DNA from: Phoenix dactylifera
Lineage: Eukaryota; Streptophyta; Magnoliopsida; Arecales; Arecaceae
Direction of reading: 5' to 3'
DNA length: 64,000 nt
Assembly (NCBI RefSeq): GCF_009389715.1
Contig: NC_052409.1
Location: 1,342,001-1,406,000, forward strand
A program made the position numbers and the translations under genes. This document shows, piece after piece, positions 1 through 11,484 of this stretch. A model generated the notes under the pieces. That model was not told the DNA's origin and made no database searches. It saw nothing but the letters and a program-made list of their open reading frames with translations. Positions within the stretch are counted from its first letter, which is position 1. Every line of letters starts with the position of its first letter.

Positions 1-136
1 ATGCATGAATACCTCTTCTCTATGAAGCATTTCTATGCTGTTCTTTTTATTTGGACATCGTTATATGTTTAGCTGGTTTTCTTCCTAACTCAGGAAAAAA
101 CTATCTAACTGGCAAATAATTATGCTTTTATAACAG

Positions 137-3100
137 TCTTCAAGAAAAACTATCTAACATGGAGTCTGAGGATCAAATTCTCCGACAGCAGACCTTGTTG
201 CATGCACCTGTAAAACGCATGTCTGAACATTTGTCAATTCCAGCAACTCCAACAAAACATGTACCAACATGCTCTAGAAAAATGCTTCATTGATTTCTTT
301 AGATTAGTTAGTTATGCTTCTAATTTCTCTTGGTTTCTGTTATCGCAGAATTTGGAGAATGGTCACCATGATGTTGAAGTGCCTAAGGTTGCGCCCCATT
401 GTGTTTTGCCTTTTGGAATCAGCTTCTGTTGTTTCTTGTGAACATAATTATATTTAAGTCCTGCATCATAAGAATATATTTTTATGCAGGAACCTCAAAG
501 TGCACCTCCAGCTATTAAGGATTATGCAAACAGCGATCCTAAGTTGAGGATAGAGAGGCAGCATGTACGTGCTGTTGTGCACGGATTGTCAGAATGAAAT
601 CAATCAGTTATCCATGCATATAGTGCTTGTGGATGATTTTATTGATTTATTTTTGACAGAGATCTTCTTTGTGCAGGAAATTGTTGATGCCCTCATTAAT
701 TGTGTCAGCAAACATATTGGGTTTAGTCAAGGAAAACCAGTTGCAGTGCTTACCATATACAAATGCCTCCTACACTGGAAATCTTTTGAAGCAGAAAAGA
801 CCAGTGTCTTTGATCGTCTTATTCAGATGATCGGTTCTGCAATTGAGGTAATTGGATGTTTACATGCTAATTAATTGTTTATTCTGTTATTATTAACTGA
901 TGGGACTGCATCTCAGCAGATCAATTTGTACTTGCATACAGGGGTGGCAATCTTGATCCCGAACCATTTACCCTGACCCATTGGGTTCACATGTTGGGTA
1001 GGGTTTGGGTCAAGACCCCTCAATCCATCAGGTAATGGGGGTTACATATGTAATGATTGGTATTATATATGTATATATGCACGCACGCGTGTGTGTAGGG
1101 TTACATATGTAATGATTGGTATTATATATGTATATATATGTGTGTTTGTGAGCATGTATTGCTTTTGTGTAGTGAGTGATCTTAGCTGTTAAATATTGAT
1201 CTAGTGGCTTATAATTTAACAGAAGAATAGATGGATAAGGGTTTGTACTGTATGTTTTGTTAATATGTTTTGTTGTTAATTGCAAAACATATGTTTGATT
1301 ATTTGATATAACTAACAATCCACGAAAGTGTGAAAAATAAATAGTCTATTCATGTGATAAAAGCTCAAGATTAAATGAGTCTGAACTAATTAAACGCGCC
1401 AGCGGGTTGATTGTGGGTCAGGCGGGTTGACTGCAGGTTGGATTCGGGCAAGGCCCATAGGCCCTTGTTAATATTATATGAGCTCAACCCGACCTGACCT
1501 GCCGATTGCCACCCCAGCTTGCTTATAGACAACTAGATGTGTATATTGGTTCTGTAGCTTTAATGATAGCTTAAGTTTTATCACTTCAACCTATAGTCTT
1601 TGAAAAGGTATTCACTATAAAAAATGAAATTTTTGATTCAGAGTTAACTAAATTGCCATCTATCACTTCTGTCTGCAGAAATAATTCCATTTTGTTCTTA
1701 AAAACTCAAATGGCTTGCCAAAAAATTCACAATACTATTGTGACATTTCTAGCCCCTCTTTAAGAATTTCTTTTCATTTGATCCATCTTGTACCTAATAT
1801 ATATAGATATTATGTCAGACATATTATGTTCTCGAGTGAGAAATACTTGATAATCTTTTTCCATGTTTTTGAGAGAGATACCTCTCAGACCTGTTTAAGA
1901 AGTCAATTCGTTAGATGTTACCAGGGTTTCTTGGGCTTCAAATGATGTTACCAAGAAAATAAACTAGGAATTTAATTACATTCATATTGAGACAATTTTT
2001 TATTTGTCTCATGATTTATGCTTCCATTCTTATCATTCTTTGCTACTCTAAGAAATGAGGCCATTAGAAGAATCATATAAGTTGCAGTAATTGAAGACAC
2101 TGGAGAACTTGCTGATGGTATGAGCGTGTGACTTGACTTGAGGCATACTCATCGATAAGAAGATTCTATTTTTGTATGTAAAGGTAAACAGAGAGGGGAA
2201 AGGATCCAAGGTCTCATGGATCGAGATTTTGAGAATTTGAATAATCTTGCAGTGACAGTAGATGCAGCTGTTAATGGAACGATTGATGATGTTGATGAAG
2301 GATTTAAGTCTGCTTAACAACTGGGGGCAAGGCTTGATGCCTTGGTAGGTATAGATCTCACATATGTTATAGTAGACAAGATTTACCAAAGGATTATTGC
2401 ATTACATAAGGTGACATAGAGTTTCCATAGAAGTAAATTACGCGTGCTAATTTTGTTTTCATATCAACCTCAATATGCAGTGCTGCGGGGAAATATTTCA
2501 TTACTTCCAATTTCTGGTGTAGGGAATATCATGTATTGTGGCTGATGGTTTTCTGCTAAATTAAAAAACAGATTTTTGTCAATTTATTTGGAGTGCTATT
2601 TATCATTGTTGTCAAGTTGGTCCTTTGTGTCACCCAAGGTCCGCCGTACCGGTACCGGTCGGCGTACCGGTGGCGGGCCGGACCGGTACGGTACCGGTCC
2701 CGTCCGGTACGTACCGGCCGGTATCGGTACAGTACCGGCCGGTACCCGCGAGCCAAAACCACAGCGCCTCGCGCTGTGGTTCATTAAAAAAAAAAAATTT
2801 CGTACCGGTGCGAACCGGAGGCCGGTACCAAGCGGTACCGGCCGGTACGGGTTTCGTACCGGCCGGTTCGCACAAGAAAACCGGAGATACCGGTTTTCTT
2901 GTGGTTCCGGTACCGGTCTAGGACCGGACCGGTACGTACCGGCCCATACCGGCCGGTACGGGCCGGTACGGCATTCCATGGTGTCACCTTTACAGGATCG
3001 ACCATCTTGAGCCTTCAGTAATGGTCTCTTGTTCTTTAAGCATATTATTAACTCTACTTATTGCTAACTCAGATATAGTACACTAGTCATATGTATGATC

Positions 3101-6100
3101 TATGAGTCATACTTAGTTCTATGAGTATGCTTTATAGAATAAAATATATACCTGTTTTATGACATTAATAGTAATATGTCATAACTCATGTAGAATTCAT
3201 TGCATATATTTCATTGTTTATTCAATTGTTGGTTCTACAATGAAATTCATAGGGATATAGTTCCTTTTGCAGCCATTCAGCCATCATCCTTTCTAATTTG
3301 GAGGCTTCATCTTATCTCCAACAAATATCTTGGAAAAAAAAACTTTAGGCATGATCCTCTGTTGTTCAATTAGTTTTTCAAAGACTAGCTGGAAAGAGTC
3401 AAGTGATCAATCAGTGTTTTCTTTTGTCTGCTGCCTCTGTTATCTCTGGATGCTGTTTATGATAAAACAAAAACTGTATAACTTGTAAAGAGGATCTCGA
3501 CCAACAAACTTTATCTTGATACTATCTATAGTTATTATTTTAGTATTTGCTTGTGATACCAATGCTCATAATTTTACCATTATCAGCTCATTGTGATGAA
3601 ATCTGTGATGCAGAATGAGGAGAACAATGTCCATCTTGCCTACTGGCTGTCAAATACATCTAGTTTGTTATTCCTGCTACAACGGAGTCTCAAGGCTGCC
3701 GGTGCAGCTGGGACTGTTCAGCATCGTAAACCCCCTCCTCCAACATCATTGTTTGGGAGGATGACACAAGTATGTGATAATTATGATTTTCTTCTTTACA
3801 AAGTTTCATTTTCTTTATTGGATATCCATGACCATTGCACTTATGCTTCTTCTTGGACACAAAAATGTAATAACAACACATTTGCATCTCGTATTGTTGC
3901 ATGTTCTAGAGATTTCATTCTTCTGCAAATCTTCCTGTGGATGAACTGAATGTTGTTGTGCGTCAAGTTGAGGCCAAGTATCCAGCTTTGCTTTTCAAGC
4001 AACAACTCACAGCTTACGTAGAGAAGATATATGGAATTGTCCGTGATAATGTAAAAAAGGACTTGTCTTCGTTGCTTTCATCATGTATTCAGGTATTCTG
4101 CATATTGTTTTGCTTTCATTACCCAATACTACCTATCTCTAAAGGTTAAACTCCTGCTACATAGTTCCTTTCAGAAATAGTTTGTAAAACTGAACAATAT
4201 CTTGAATTCTTGATCGATTTTGTTGTTTTGAACCTTCAGTTATTGAGTGTTCTCTTAACAATCTGTTATACTTGGTACACTGCTTATGTTCTACATTATA
4301 AATGTGCAGCTGCTTGAATTAATAAGTTTTTTAAGGGTTCAGCTGTGACCCTACCCATAGGATCATCAATCCTATTGCAGAGGTAGTGTCCCAAAATGCA
4401 TGTCGGTCCATATAAATCGACAATTAGCATACTCGATCATATTCATGACCTACACATATTGAACATGTTAGGACAATAAAGGGCTTTGAATACTTTGGAA
4501 TACAATCAGCTGAAGTCATTGTCATGTTATTAGTCACTATACATTCTGTGACAACTCCAGGCATGGGTAGGATGTTGCTGTAACATTTTTTTTGGGTGTC
4601 TTGGCATTTTAGATATTATAGGAATAATAAACAGTGTGAGTTCTCTGATTTGATTTCTCATCATGTATTTTCACCATGTAGAATTGGAACACCACTTAGT
4701 TTTAGTATGCAATTCTTGTAGATTTTGTTATATATAAATTTATCCTCAAAATATTGTTGCTTTGTTATATATGTAAGCGAATTTCAATTTATCAGAATAT
4801 TTGTGACCTTGCTTTCATATCTCAATTTTTTAATTTAATTGATGTTGAAAATTTAGGCACCGAGAACAAGGGCGCTGCGGGTCTCAGGGCGTTCATTTGG
4901 GAGTCAACCTCAGAGCACCCACTGGCAGAGCATCATTGATTGCCTCGATAACCTTCTGCAAACATTGCAGGAAAACTATGTAAGTTTATTAGGTAAAGTT
5001 TAAGTAATTGTTAGGGGTGATAATGTGCCAGCCCAGGCCTAAGACTGATGTCAGCCTGGGAACACAATCTTATGCCTGCCGAGCTTGGCCTAGGCTGAAA
5101 CTGGTCCGAGTATAGCAGGCCAGAATTTGACCTTTGTTCGGATTATTATGAGGCTGAGCTAGGCTCAAATTGGATGCGATCCATTTTGTGCAGAATGCTA
5201 AACCAGGGCCTAGCTTGTTGGGTTTCAGGGTTTTGGGTCCCAGGGCCTAAAATCAGAGCCCATTTGTCCAGGCCTGGCCTTTTGGGCAACTTGGCCAGCC
5301 TGTCCCGTTATTGGCCTCAGTAGATTTGCAGCCTTAGTAAAATTGCACCATTTGTTCACAAGAAGAGGACTTGTCATTGACCTGGTGGTTTTCCAGGTGC
5401 CCACAATTCTAATTCAAAAGATGTTTACTCAGATTTTCTCATTCATCAATGTACAACTTTTCAACAGGTCAGTGATTGTTTTGATTTTTCAATCCTTTCA
5501 TCTATGTGGAGGCAATATGTATTATTGTTTTTCTGGTGCTACTCTGCAGTCTACTCCTTCGTCGGGAGTGTTGCTCCTTCAGCAATGGAGAGTACGTAAA
5601 GGCTGGTTTGGCTGATCTGGAGTTATGGTGTGCACAAGCAAAATCTGAGGTAATCATCTCTGATTTACAGTTAATTACTTTTGGTTGCTCTGAATTTCTA
5701 ACAATTTCTCGCATTTCAGTATGTTGGATCATCTTGGGATGAACTTAAGCACGTAAGGCAAGCTGTGGGCTTCTTGGTATGTAATTTGTGTTACCATCTG
5801 AAGCATCATAGACTATCAATTTACAGAATTTATTTGGAATTGTCAATCATAACAGAACTAACTTGTATAACTGGGATTATCTTGTATATCTTGGTACAAT
5901 ATACCATGGTATGCGGTATCGTACCATACCGGATGGTACCGGACATACCGGACGGTACCGGGCGTAGCGTACTGGTTCGGTATCGGTACCGGTACTGGTG
6001 GCGTACCGACACTTAGTATGCCAGACATACCGCGTACCATATTGACACTATACTAGGTGGCATAGGTACGAAGTCTGGTACCTGTACAACGAACCTTACA

Positions 6101-7652
6101 ATATATACAGATATAAGTTCTTATTACCGTTCTGTAGCAAGCTGTGGCCTGAAACTTGCATTACTGGACACCACTGCTACTACAGAACTGCTCTACAAGT
6201 GTCTCCCAATTTTACCTAAAACTACCATGATTATATGAAAAATGTGTGGTCCCAACAATCTAGGGTCCTAAGAGGCCTTATTTTTGCACCAAAGTGGCTT
6301 CCTCAGGAGTCGAACCTGTGCAATTTCTTGTAGCCCAAGCCTTTTACTATTCTACCAAGCAATGGCCCCTAAAAAATTTGACTGATATAATCATAAAGCC
6401 ACTATGATTATATCAGTTACATTTTTTTATTTTTATTTTTTATATCAATAAATTGTCCGGTTGGCAAAAGAAATCCTGTTAGAGATTGTAAGATGTAATC
6501 TAAAATATGGTGTATCCTACTTTGGTAGTGCCTGCTTATTATCTCCATTGATGTATGTGACACATGCAACAGTCTTTCAGAAAGAAGCTGCAAATGTGGA
6601 TCACAGAATAAGCAAGCCTTCTGTGTTTATTTAATTAACTTTGCGGCACATACCCTGCTGCACATTGCCTACATAAAAGAATTTAATCAATACATTATGG
6701 CATCATGTTTTTTTGTTAATGTTTTTTCCTTCAGTTTTGTATTAAACCATACTAGTGGTCGTGATGTAGAACCATTTCTTCTCTGATGAACGCTCAAGTT
6801 AGGGCACTTGATGCTCTGAAAAGATAGGATTGATGAAATTGGTGTCCAATACACTTAAATATGCCAGATTTCTAATTCCAATCTGGGATCAAACATGACT
6901 GGAGGAAACTGTTTTTGAGGATGGATGGTTGATATTTCCACTTTTTACCCCTAACCTAAAGTGTACTCTGAATTCTTGTTGAACTTTTTTCACTAGATAA
7001 ACATTTGATGTTTATATATTATTTCTGGAGATTGCAATGTTAGTTGTTGCTCTATTCAGCAGTTGATCTTGGCAAGTTCATATTTGTAGAAATCATTAGA
7101 ACATCTTGTTAAGGAAACATCCAGAACATTTCTCCAGAAGCTTGTTGCCCTTTTTTCTGTCCAAGGCAATTATCAAGTGGCATTAATGGCATGAATTCTA
7201 GGTTTGTGGAGTTTTTCGGTCCTGTCCCTTGTCAAGTGTCTTAGCTAATCATTAACAGTGTAATGCAGTTAGCAAAACCATTCGAAAGGTTTGAGGCTTT
7301 ATTGTCATATATGTAGATATCCATGTATAATAGGTCAAATCTTTTCCGAGCTTTAGTAGAACTGGTAGTATGTCACAAGCTATAGTTTCAAACTCTTGCT
7401 TGTCAAGTCAACAGTATGCCATAAGCAACAGTTGTTTTGTTTAAGAAACATTAAATAAAGTTTTGTTTTTTGAAGTGTTCTCAGGATTACTGGAGTGAGT
7501 AATTAATTAGGATCAAGGTATCTGATGAAATGCATCCTCTCCTGTTTCTCCCATTACCTGCTGTATCTGCTTTCCATTTGCAGGTAATATTTCAGAAGTA
7601 TAGGATTTCCTATGATGAGATTGTCAATGACCTCTGTCCGGTAACAACACCT

Positions 7653-7702
<50 letters not shown>

Positions 7703-8604
7703 TGTGTGCTCACGCGCATGTGTAAGCATGTGCATGAGCACACTTTCATGTTTGTGTGCCTTTTTGCCTGTGTCACATGGTTCACATGTCCATGCTGATT
7801 ATTTTCTTTCTGCAGATCCTTAGCGTTCAACAGCTTTACAGAATTTGCACACAGTATTGGGATGACAAGTACAACACACAAAGTGTTTCTTCTACTGTAA
7901 GTTCAAACAATTAATCATCTGTCTTGTGTAATATGTTCATCCTTCCCAAGTGTTTTTAGGAATCATGAAGTTTCAATTTCCACGCACATTCATTGTTCTG
8001 CTGAGTTTATTTGCACCTTGTTTTGGATGTTGTAACCCACTTTATACTGGCCAACTAATCAAACTGCATAATAACTTTTACAGACTGAAAAATAAATTAC
8101 TGCTGATGACCGGCATAGCCATTTCATGTTGAATTTTGTATAAGCTAATTGACCATATTTATAAAATAGTGCACCTAACTAAGGAGTTTATTTCAGGAAA
8201 AATAACTACTGGCTCCTTCGTCATGTCTTAATACAGGTTCTTTCTGGCATGCGGGTTTTAATGACAGAGGACTCTAATGATGCAGATAGCAGTTCCTTCT
8301 TGCTTGATGATAACTCCAGGTAGCAGGAACAAAAAATTTATCTGTCATATTATTGTGTGACACAGGATTCTTTCCAGCATGCAGGTTTTTTTTATTATAT
8401 TATTGTGTAATAATCTATAAACATGTACGTTGGCCTAAAAACCTATAACTTGAATAAAATTTGATCAGTATTGCTCCTGTTTTCTGATGCAGCATTCCAT
8501 TCTCTGTCGATGATATTTCAAGTTCTCTAAAAGAAAAGGACTTCTCAGATGTAAAACCAGCAGAGGTGCTTCTCGATAATCCGGCCTTCGAATTTTTAAA
8601 GTGA
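137..8604 (+). CDS. Class XI myosin heavy chain, C-terminal part (DIL tail)
   Basis: Partial gene; the motor domain and IQ motifs lie left of the window. Fourteen exons join in one frame: 137-260, 349-387, 490-564, 677-847, 3614-3769, 3910-4092, 4857-4979, 5397-5467, 5550-5649, 5720-5776, 7584-7640, 7816-7896, 8237-8319 and 8493-8604, giving 477 aa and a TGA stop. The first exons end the coiled coil; then comes the DIL (dilute) globular tail with family landmarks such as [49 protein letters not shown] and [14 protein letters not shown], ending in NPAFEFLK. Class XI myosins move organelles and vesicles along actin and drive cytoplasmic streaming; the DIL tail binds cargo receptors. All introns are GT-AG. 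The 2.8-kb intron 848-3613 holds a hAT element and a GGTACC repeat, and the 1.8-kb intron 5777-7583 holds another GGTACC copy and a SINE-like unit. Family assignment is strong; the paralogue is not resolved. Confidence 0.95.
939..1517. mobile_element. Non-autonomous hAT transposon (MITE-like) in myosin intron
   Basis: About 579 bp bounded by near-perfect terminal inverted repeats: CAGGGGTGGCAATC on the left and GATTGCCACCCCAG on the right (the right end read in reverse is CTGGGGTGGCAATC). Flanks are CTTGCATA (931-938) and CTTGCTTA (1518-1525), an 8-bp target duplication with one mismatch. The CAGGGGTGG end and 8-bp duplication are the signature of hAT elements. No transposase is encoded. The subterminal regions are rich in GGGTT/AACCC words, and the middle carries two copies of a ~40-bp AT-rich segment starting GGGTTACATATG near 1038 and 1098. 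Confidence 0.85.
2636..2985. repeat. GGTACC-rich foldback repeat, copy 1
   Basis: About 350 bp in a myosin intron, built almost entirely from TACCGG/CCGGTA words around KpnI-type GGTACC palindromes. It holds nested inverted repeats: AACCACAGCGC at 2757-2767 pairs with 2771-2781 (3-nt loop); GTGCGAACCGG at 2808-2818 pairs with 2863-2873; ACAAGAAAACCGG at 2872-2884 pairs with 2890-2902 (5-nt loop). Every frame across it translates to low-complexity GTG/PVP/RYR peptides, so I do not call any coding. Related copies occur at four other places in this window. Confidence 0.8.
5011..5330. repeat. Degenerate hAT-like element (possible)
   Basis: In the myosin intron 4980-5396. The left edge TTAGGGGTGATAATGTGCC resembles the GGGGTG(G/T)CAATGGGCC start of many plant hAT MITEs. 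The interior is rich in GGCCTAGGC/GCCTGGCC words in both orientations, and the right side ends in TTATTGGCCTCAG. I could not find a clean terminal inverted repeat or target duplication, so this is a resemblance only. Confidence 0.35.
5895..6075. repeat. GGTACC-rich foldback repeat, copy 2
   Basis: In the myosin intron 5777-7583. Dense ATACCGG/CCGGTA words (for example GGTACCGGACATACCGG and GGTATCGGTACCGGTACTGG) grade into diverged ATACC/GGTAT words on both sides. It looks like an older relative of the copy at 2636-2985. Confidence 0.65.
6240..6376 (-). repeat. Possible tRNA-derived SINE
   Basis: Read on the minus strand, a GGGGCCATTGCTTGGTAG start (about 6350-6368) is followed 35-45 bp later by GGTTCGACTCC at 6306-6316, a perfect match to the pol III B-box consensus, then GAGGAAGCC. 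The layout of an A-box-like block, then a B box, then a variable body is that of plant tRNA-derived SINEs. A full tRNA cloverleaf cannot be folded and no target duplication was found. Confidence 0.45.
6381..6417. repeat. Perfect 15-bp inverted repeat (hairpin)
   Basis: ACTGATATAATCATA at 6381-6395 is the exact reverse complement of 6403-6417, with a 7-nt loop. It lies in a myosin intron directly beside the SINE-like unit. Confidence 0.85.
7654..7708. repeat. Compound (CT)n(TG)n microsatellite
   Basis: About 31 bp of CT repeats run directly into about 24 bp of TG repeats. The tract starts 14 nt after the 5' splice site at 7640/7641 of a short (175-nt) myosin intron. Confidence 0.95.
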
Positions 8605-10172
8605 GGCCATGGAACCTTGAGTATTTTTGCATTCCCATAGTCGTCTCCTAAAGGCATATTCTTGCTTCTCTCCAAATGATGTAAATCCATTCATTTTCTC
8701 ACCATTTGTATTCTTCCCTTCCCTGACGGGTGTATAAATTAATATTTTTTGGACTGGATGTGTAAAGTTGTTTCTAGGGGCAGCTGATGGGGTTGGGGTG
8801 AGTTTCAGCCTCCCCATAGAGAGTTCGTTTTTTACAAGTGAGGTGAGGCAGCATTCTTTTTTAGACAAGTTCCAGGTTTCAATCAATCAAATATAGGGTC
8901 CCTTTACATAGTGTAAGGCATCGGGTAAATGTAAAGCAACAGATTATGAAAACAGATGTTTATAGGAAATTATTATTTTTCCTTTAATATTGAAAGCGGA
9001 GCCATTTTGTGCTTGATTTATGTATTGAATGAAATTAAAGGGTTGCTCTTTTCTGTCCCAGCCCCACCCGATATTCATGCTTGGATTTGAGATTGACCAA
9101 GAATTGATTATTGGGTAATCAGCAATTTTCCCATTCTGCTCCACATCAAGCTGGCTCCTGTCTTTTCTTTTACTAATTTCCTCATGCAAGTAGTGCTGGA
9201 GCTTGGGCAAGTACCTATCAGGAGGTCCTCAAAAGAACTCCTATGTGAAAAACTTTTGGGAAGATGTTGCCTTAATGCTTCTGTTTGCATGGAGGTATCA
9301 TGCAGGTTGATGTTGAGACTGCAGACATGTGAAATCAAATCTATCCCCAAAATTTTGGTAACCAAGACATTGTATCTGCTGGTCGGTGATGAGGATATCC
9401 TTGTTGGAGAGATCTGCATCAATCATATTTCCTCTTTCTCATTTGTAGTTGTGAGAAAACATCAAGAGACTAGGCTTCCACACTGGAGTGGTTAAAGCCA
9501 TGCATTAGGCACAGGTCTAATAAGCTGTCGACCCGACCGCAAAGTGGGCATGGCAGGATGGTGTTATGCTGATTGTAACTATTAGCTCATATTGGTAAAT
9601 GATATATGATACATAAGATTGATTATAACTGATAGCAGATGCCCTTATTTATATATTTTACAAACCTATGGATACATTCCTGCTTTCGGTTGATTCGCTC
9701 CTATTTCTTTCTCCCTATCTTTAAGAATCTGGGGAGTTTTTGTTTAATAATAGCGTATAAAGGAGGTGCCATATGGAAGCTGGCCTTTTTTAACGTGTGA
9801 CAAACAAACAAGGGTGTCATATGGAAGCAGTGAATTGAAGTTGTGATTTCCTCAACAACAAAGGTTCATAGGCAGGCGAAGAAAGACTAGGGGTAATCTG
9901 TGTCATAATAACACAGAATTTTTCAGATGAAGCTTCCTCATCACCAATTTTTTGACTGCTTACTCCATGGCGCAGAGAACAGCAGCCGGATCTCCAGATG
10001 GCCAGAACAAACAAAAGAACTACCAAAGAAGCACCCGAGAACCTCTTCGCACCAACTCCCCTTGTTTTTGTCCGCTTCTCATAAATTAGCTGATGCTGCC
10101 GCCTTCCGCCGGTCGAGCTGCTGAAATTGAAGCACAGCTCGAAGGAAGTACAGGCGCAGCGAAGGGAGAACT
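8605..10172. other. Intergenic region, myosin 3' side to phytocyanin promoter
   Basis: I see no convincing gene. The left part is presumably the myosin 3' UTR. Short open frames near 9108-9495 occur on both strands, but they lack recognisable domains and splice structure and look like chance. A short near-repeat, GTGCCATATGGAAGC then GTGTCATATGGAAGC, lies about 55 bp apart near 9767 and 9812. Confidence 0.5.
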
Positions 10173-10180
10173 CTATAAAT
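10173..10180 (+). promoter_or_regulatory. TATA box of the phytocyanin gene
   Basis: CTATAAATA sits about 105 bp upstream of the phytocyanin ATG, a normal distance for a plant core promoter with a short leader. Called from consensus and position only. Confidence 0.55.
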
Positions 10181-10283
10181 ATACGGCTCCACCTTGCGGC
10201 ATTCCCATCCCCAAAACTCCATAGGGAAGATCTCTGGCTGACTGAAGCCTAGGCTACTCGTACCATTACCAAGGAGCTCTCCA

Positions 10284-11223
10284 ATGGCTTGCAGACAAAT
10301 GCTGGCTGTCCTTGCAGTAGCTGTGGTTGCCATGGCGATCCTTCCGGCAATGGCTCGAGCAACGGAATATGTGGTCGGCGATGACATGGGTTGGAACCTT
10401 GGAGTGAACTACACTGACTGGGCTCGGGGCAAGGTGTTCAGAGTCGGCGACTCGCTTGGTATCGATCCTCTTCTTCGATTCTCTAATGATCAAACTATTA
10501 ATTATATACGCTATCATCCTTGGCCACATCATGATTGAATGCCTCAAAGTTAGAATCCAAGCCTCCCTGGCATTTCCCATAGTCACAGATTCTTATAAGA
10601 TGCATTGAGATAAATGCAAGTGATTCCTGCCATCCATGCATATCTCATGTAGAGGACCGTTTCCACGAAGCCTATATATATGTATATATGGGCTTGGGTT
10701 ATGCTCTAATCTTTGGAAAATTCAATCTTCCTCTGCATGACGGACATGGTTCATTCCCCAAGATAAACCATAGATTTAAATCTGACGGGTTTCTTAGAAG
10801 TCTAACGTAAGACAGTGCAAAGATTAGACAATATCTGGGGAAAAAAAATGGATGGATCTTGAACTTTATTTCTTTATAAATCTTGCAGTCTTTAGGTATG
10901 ACCCTGAAAATCACAACGTCCTCAGGGTCAGTGGCCCAGATTTTCAGGCATGCAACAAGGTTTCAGCACAGGGGCCTCTAGCCTCTGGGGATGATGCGGT
11001 CCCACTCTCAAGTCCAGGGAAAAGATGGTACTTCTGTGGAAAGGCCGGGCACTGTGAATCCGGCCAGAAGCTTGTCATCACTGTCCTTCCAAGCTTGCAG
11101 GCTCCCGCTGCGTCCCCCACCCCTACCGCTCTGGTTCCCGGTTCCTCCAACAAGATTACGGTAGCAGAGTACCAGAGTTTCATGGTGGTGCTTGTGGCAG
11201 TTCTGACGACCTTCATGACTTAA
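10284..11223 (+). CDS. Phytocyanin, mavicyanin/stellacyanin-like, probably GPI-anchored
   Basis: Two exons, 10284-10458 and 10889-11223, encode 169 aa. Residues 1-26 are a hydrophobic signal peptide; the mature protein starts near TEYVVGDD. The plastocyanin-like domain keeps the copper ligands His67 (in NHNV), Cys108 (in WYFCG), His113 and, at the axial position, Gln118 (in HCESGQK). Cys80 and Cys114 are the usual disulfide pair. Gln instead of Met at the axial site marks the stellacyanin/mavicyanin type. A Pro/Ser/Ala-rich linker and a C-terminal hydrophobic stretch (FMVVLVAVL) suggest GPI anchoring at the outer plasma membrane. Asn42 lies in an N-glycosylation sequon (NYT). The single intron interrupts the domain between the GDSL and FRYD segments. 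Members carry electrons or act in cell-wall biology; the exact role is unknown. Confidence 0.9.
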
Positions 11224-11404
11224 AATGATAGATCGTTCTAATTTATCTTTGAGATTTCATTATGTACGTCAATTTAAAATTGGTTTGTTATGTTGTAATG
11301 TCTGCTCTCATTTGATTTACCATATTTAGAGTTTATATATGAGAAAGATGAATCCTTTTTGTCTAGCAAAACCCATTCAGAAACAAATTGCACTGAATAA
11401 TAAT

Positions 11405-11406
<2 letters not shown>

Positions 11407-11482
<76 letters not shown>
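11407..11482. repeat. (AT)38 microsatellite
   Basis: An uninterrupted AT dinucleotide run of about 76 bp, downstream of the phytocyanin stop codon. Confidence 0.97.

Positions 11483-11484
<2 letters not shown>

Noticed and set aside
2556-3010. Several overlapping open frames on both strands with GTG/PVP/RYR-rich translations
   Set aside because: They are by-products of the TACCGG repeat, which lacks stops in most frames; all lie in a myosin intron.
9108-9495. Overlapping ~100-codon frames on both strands downstream of myosin
   Set aside because: No recognisable domain, no splice partners, normal chance length for intergenic DNA.
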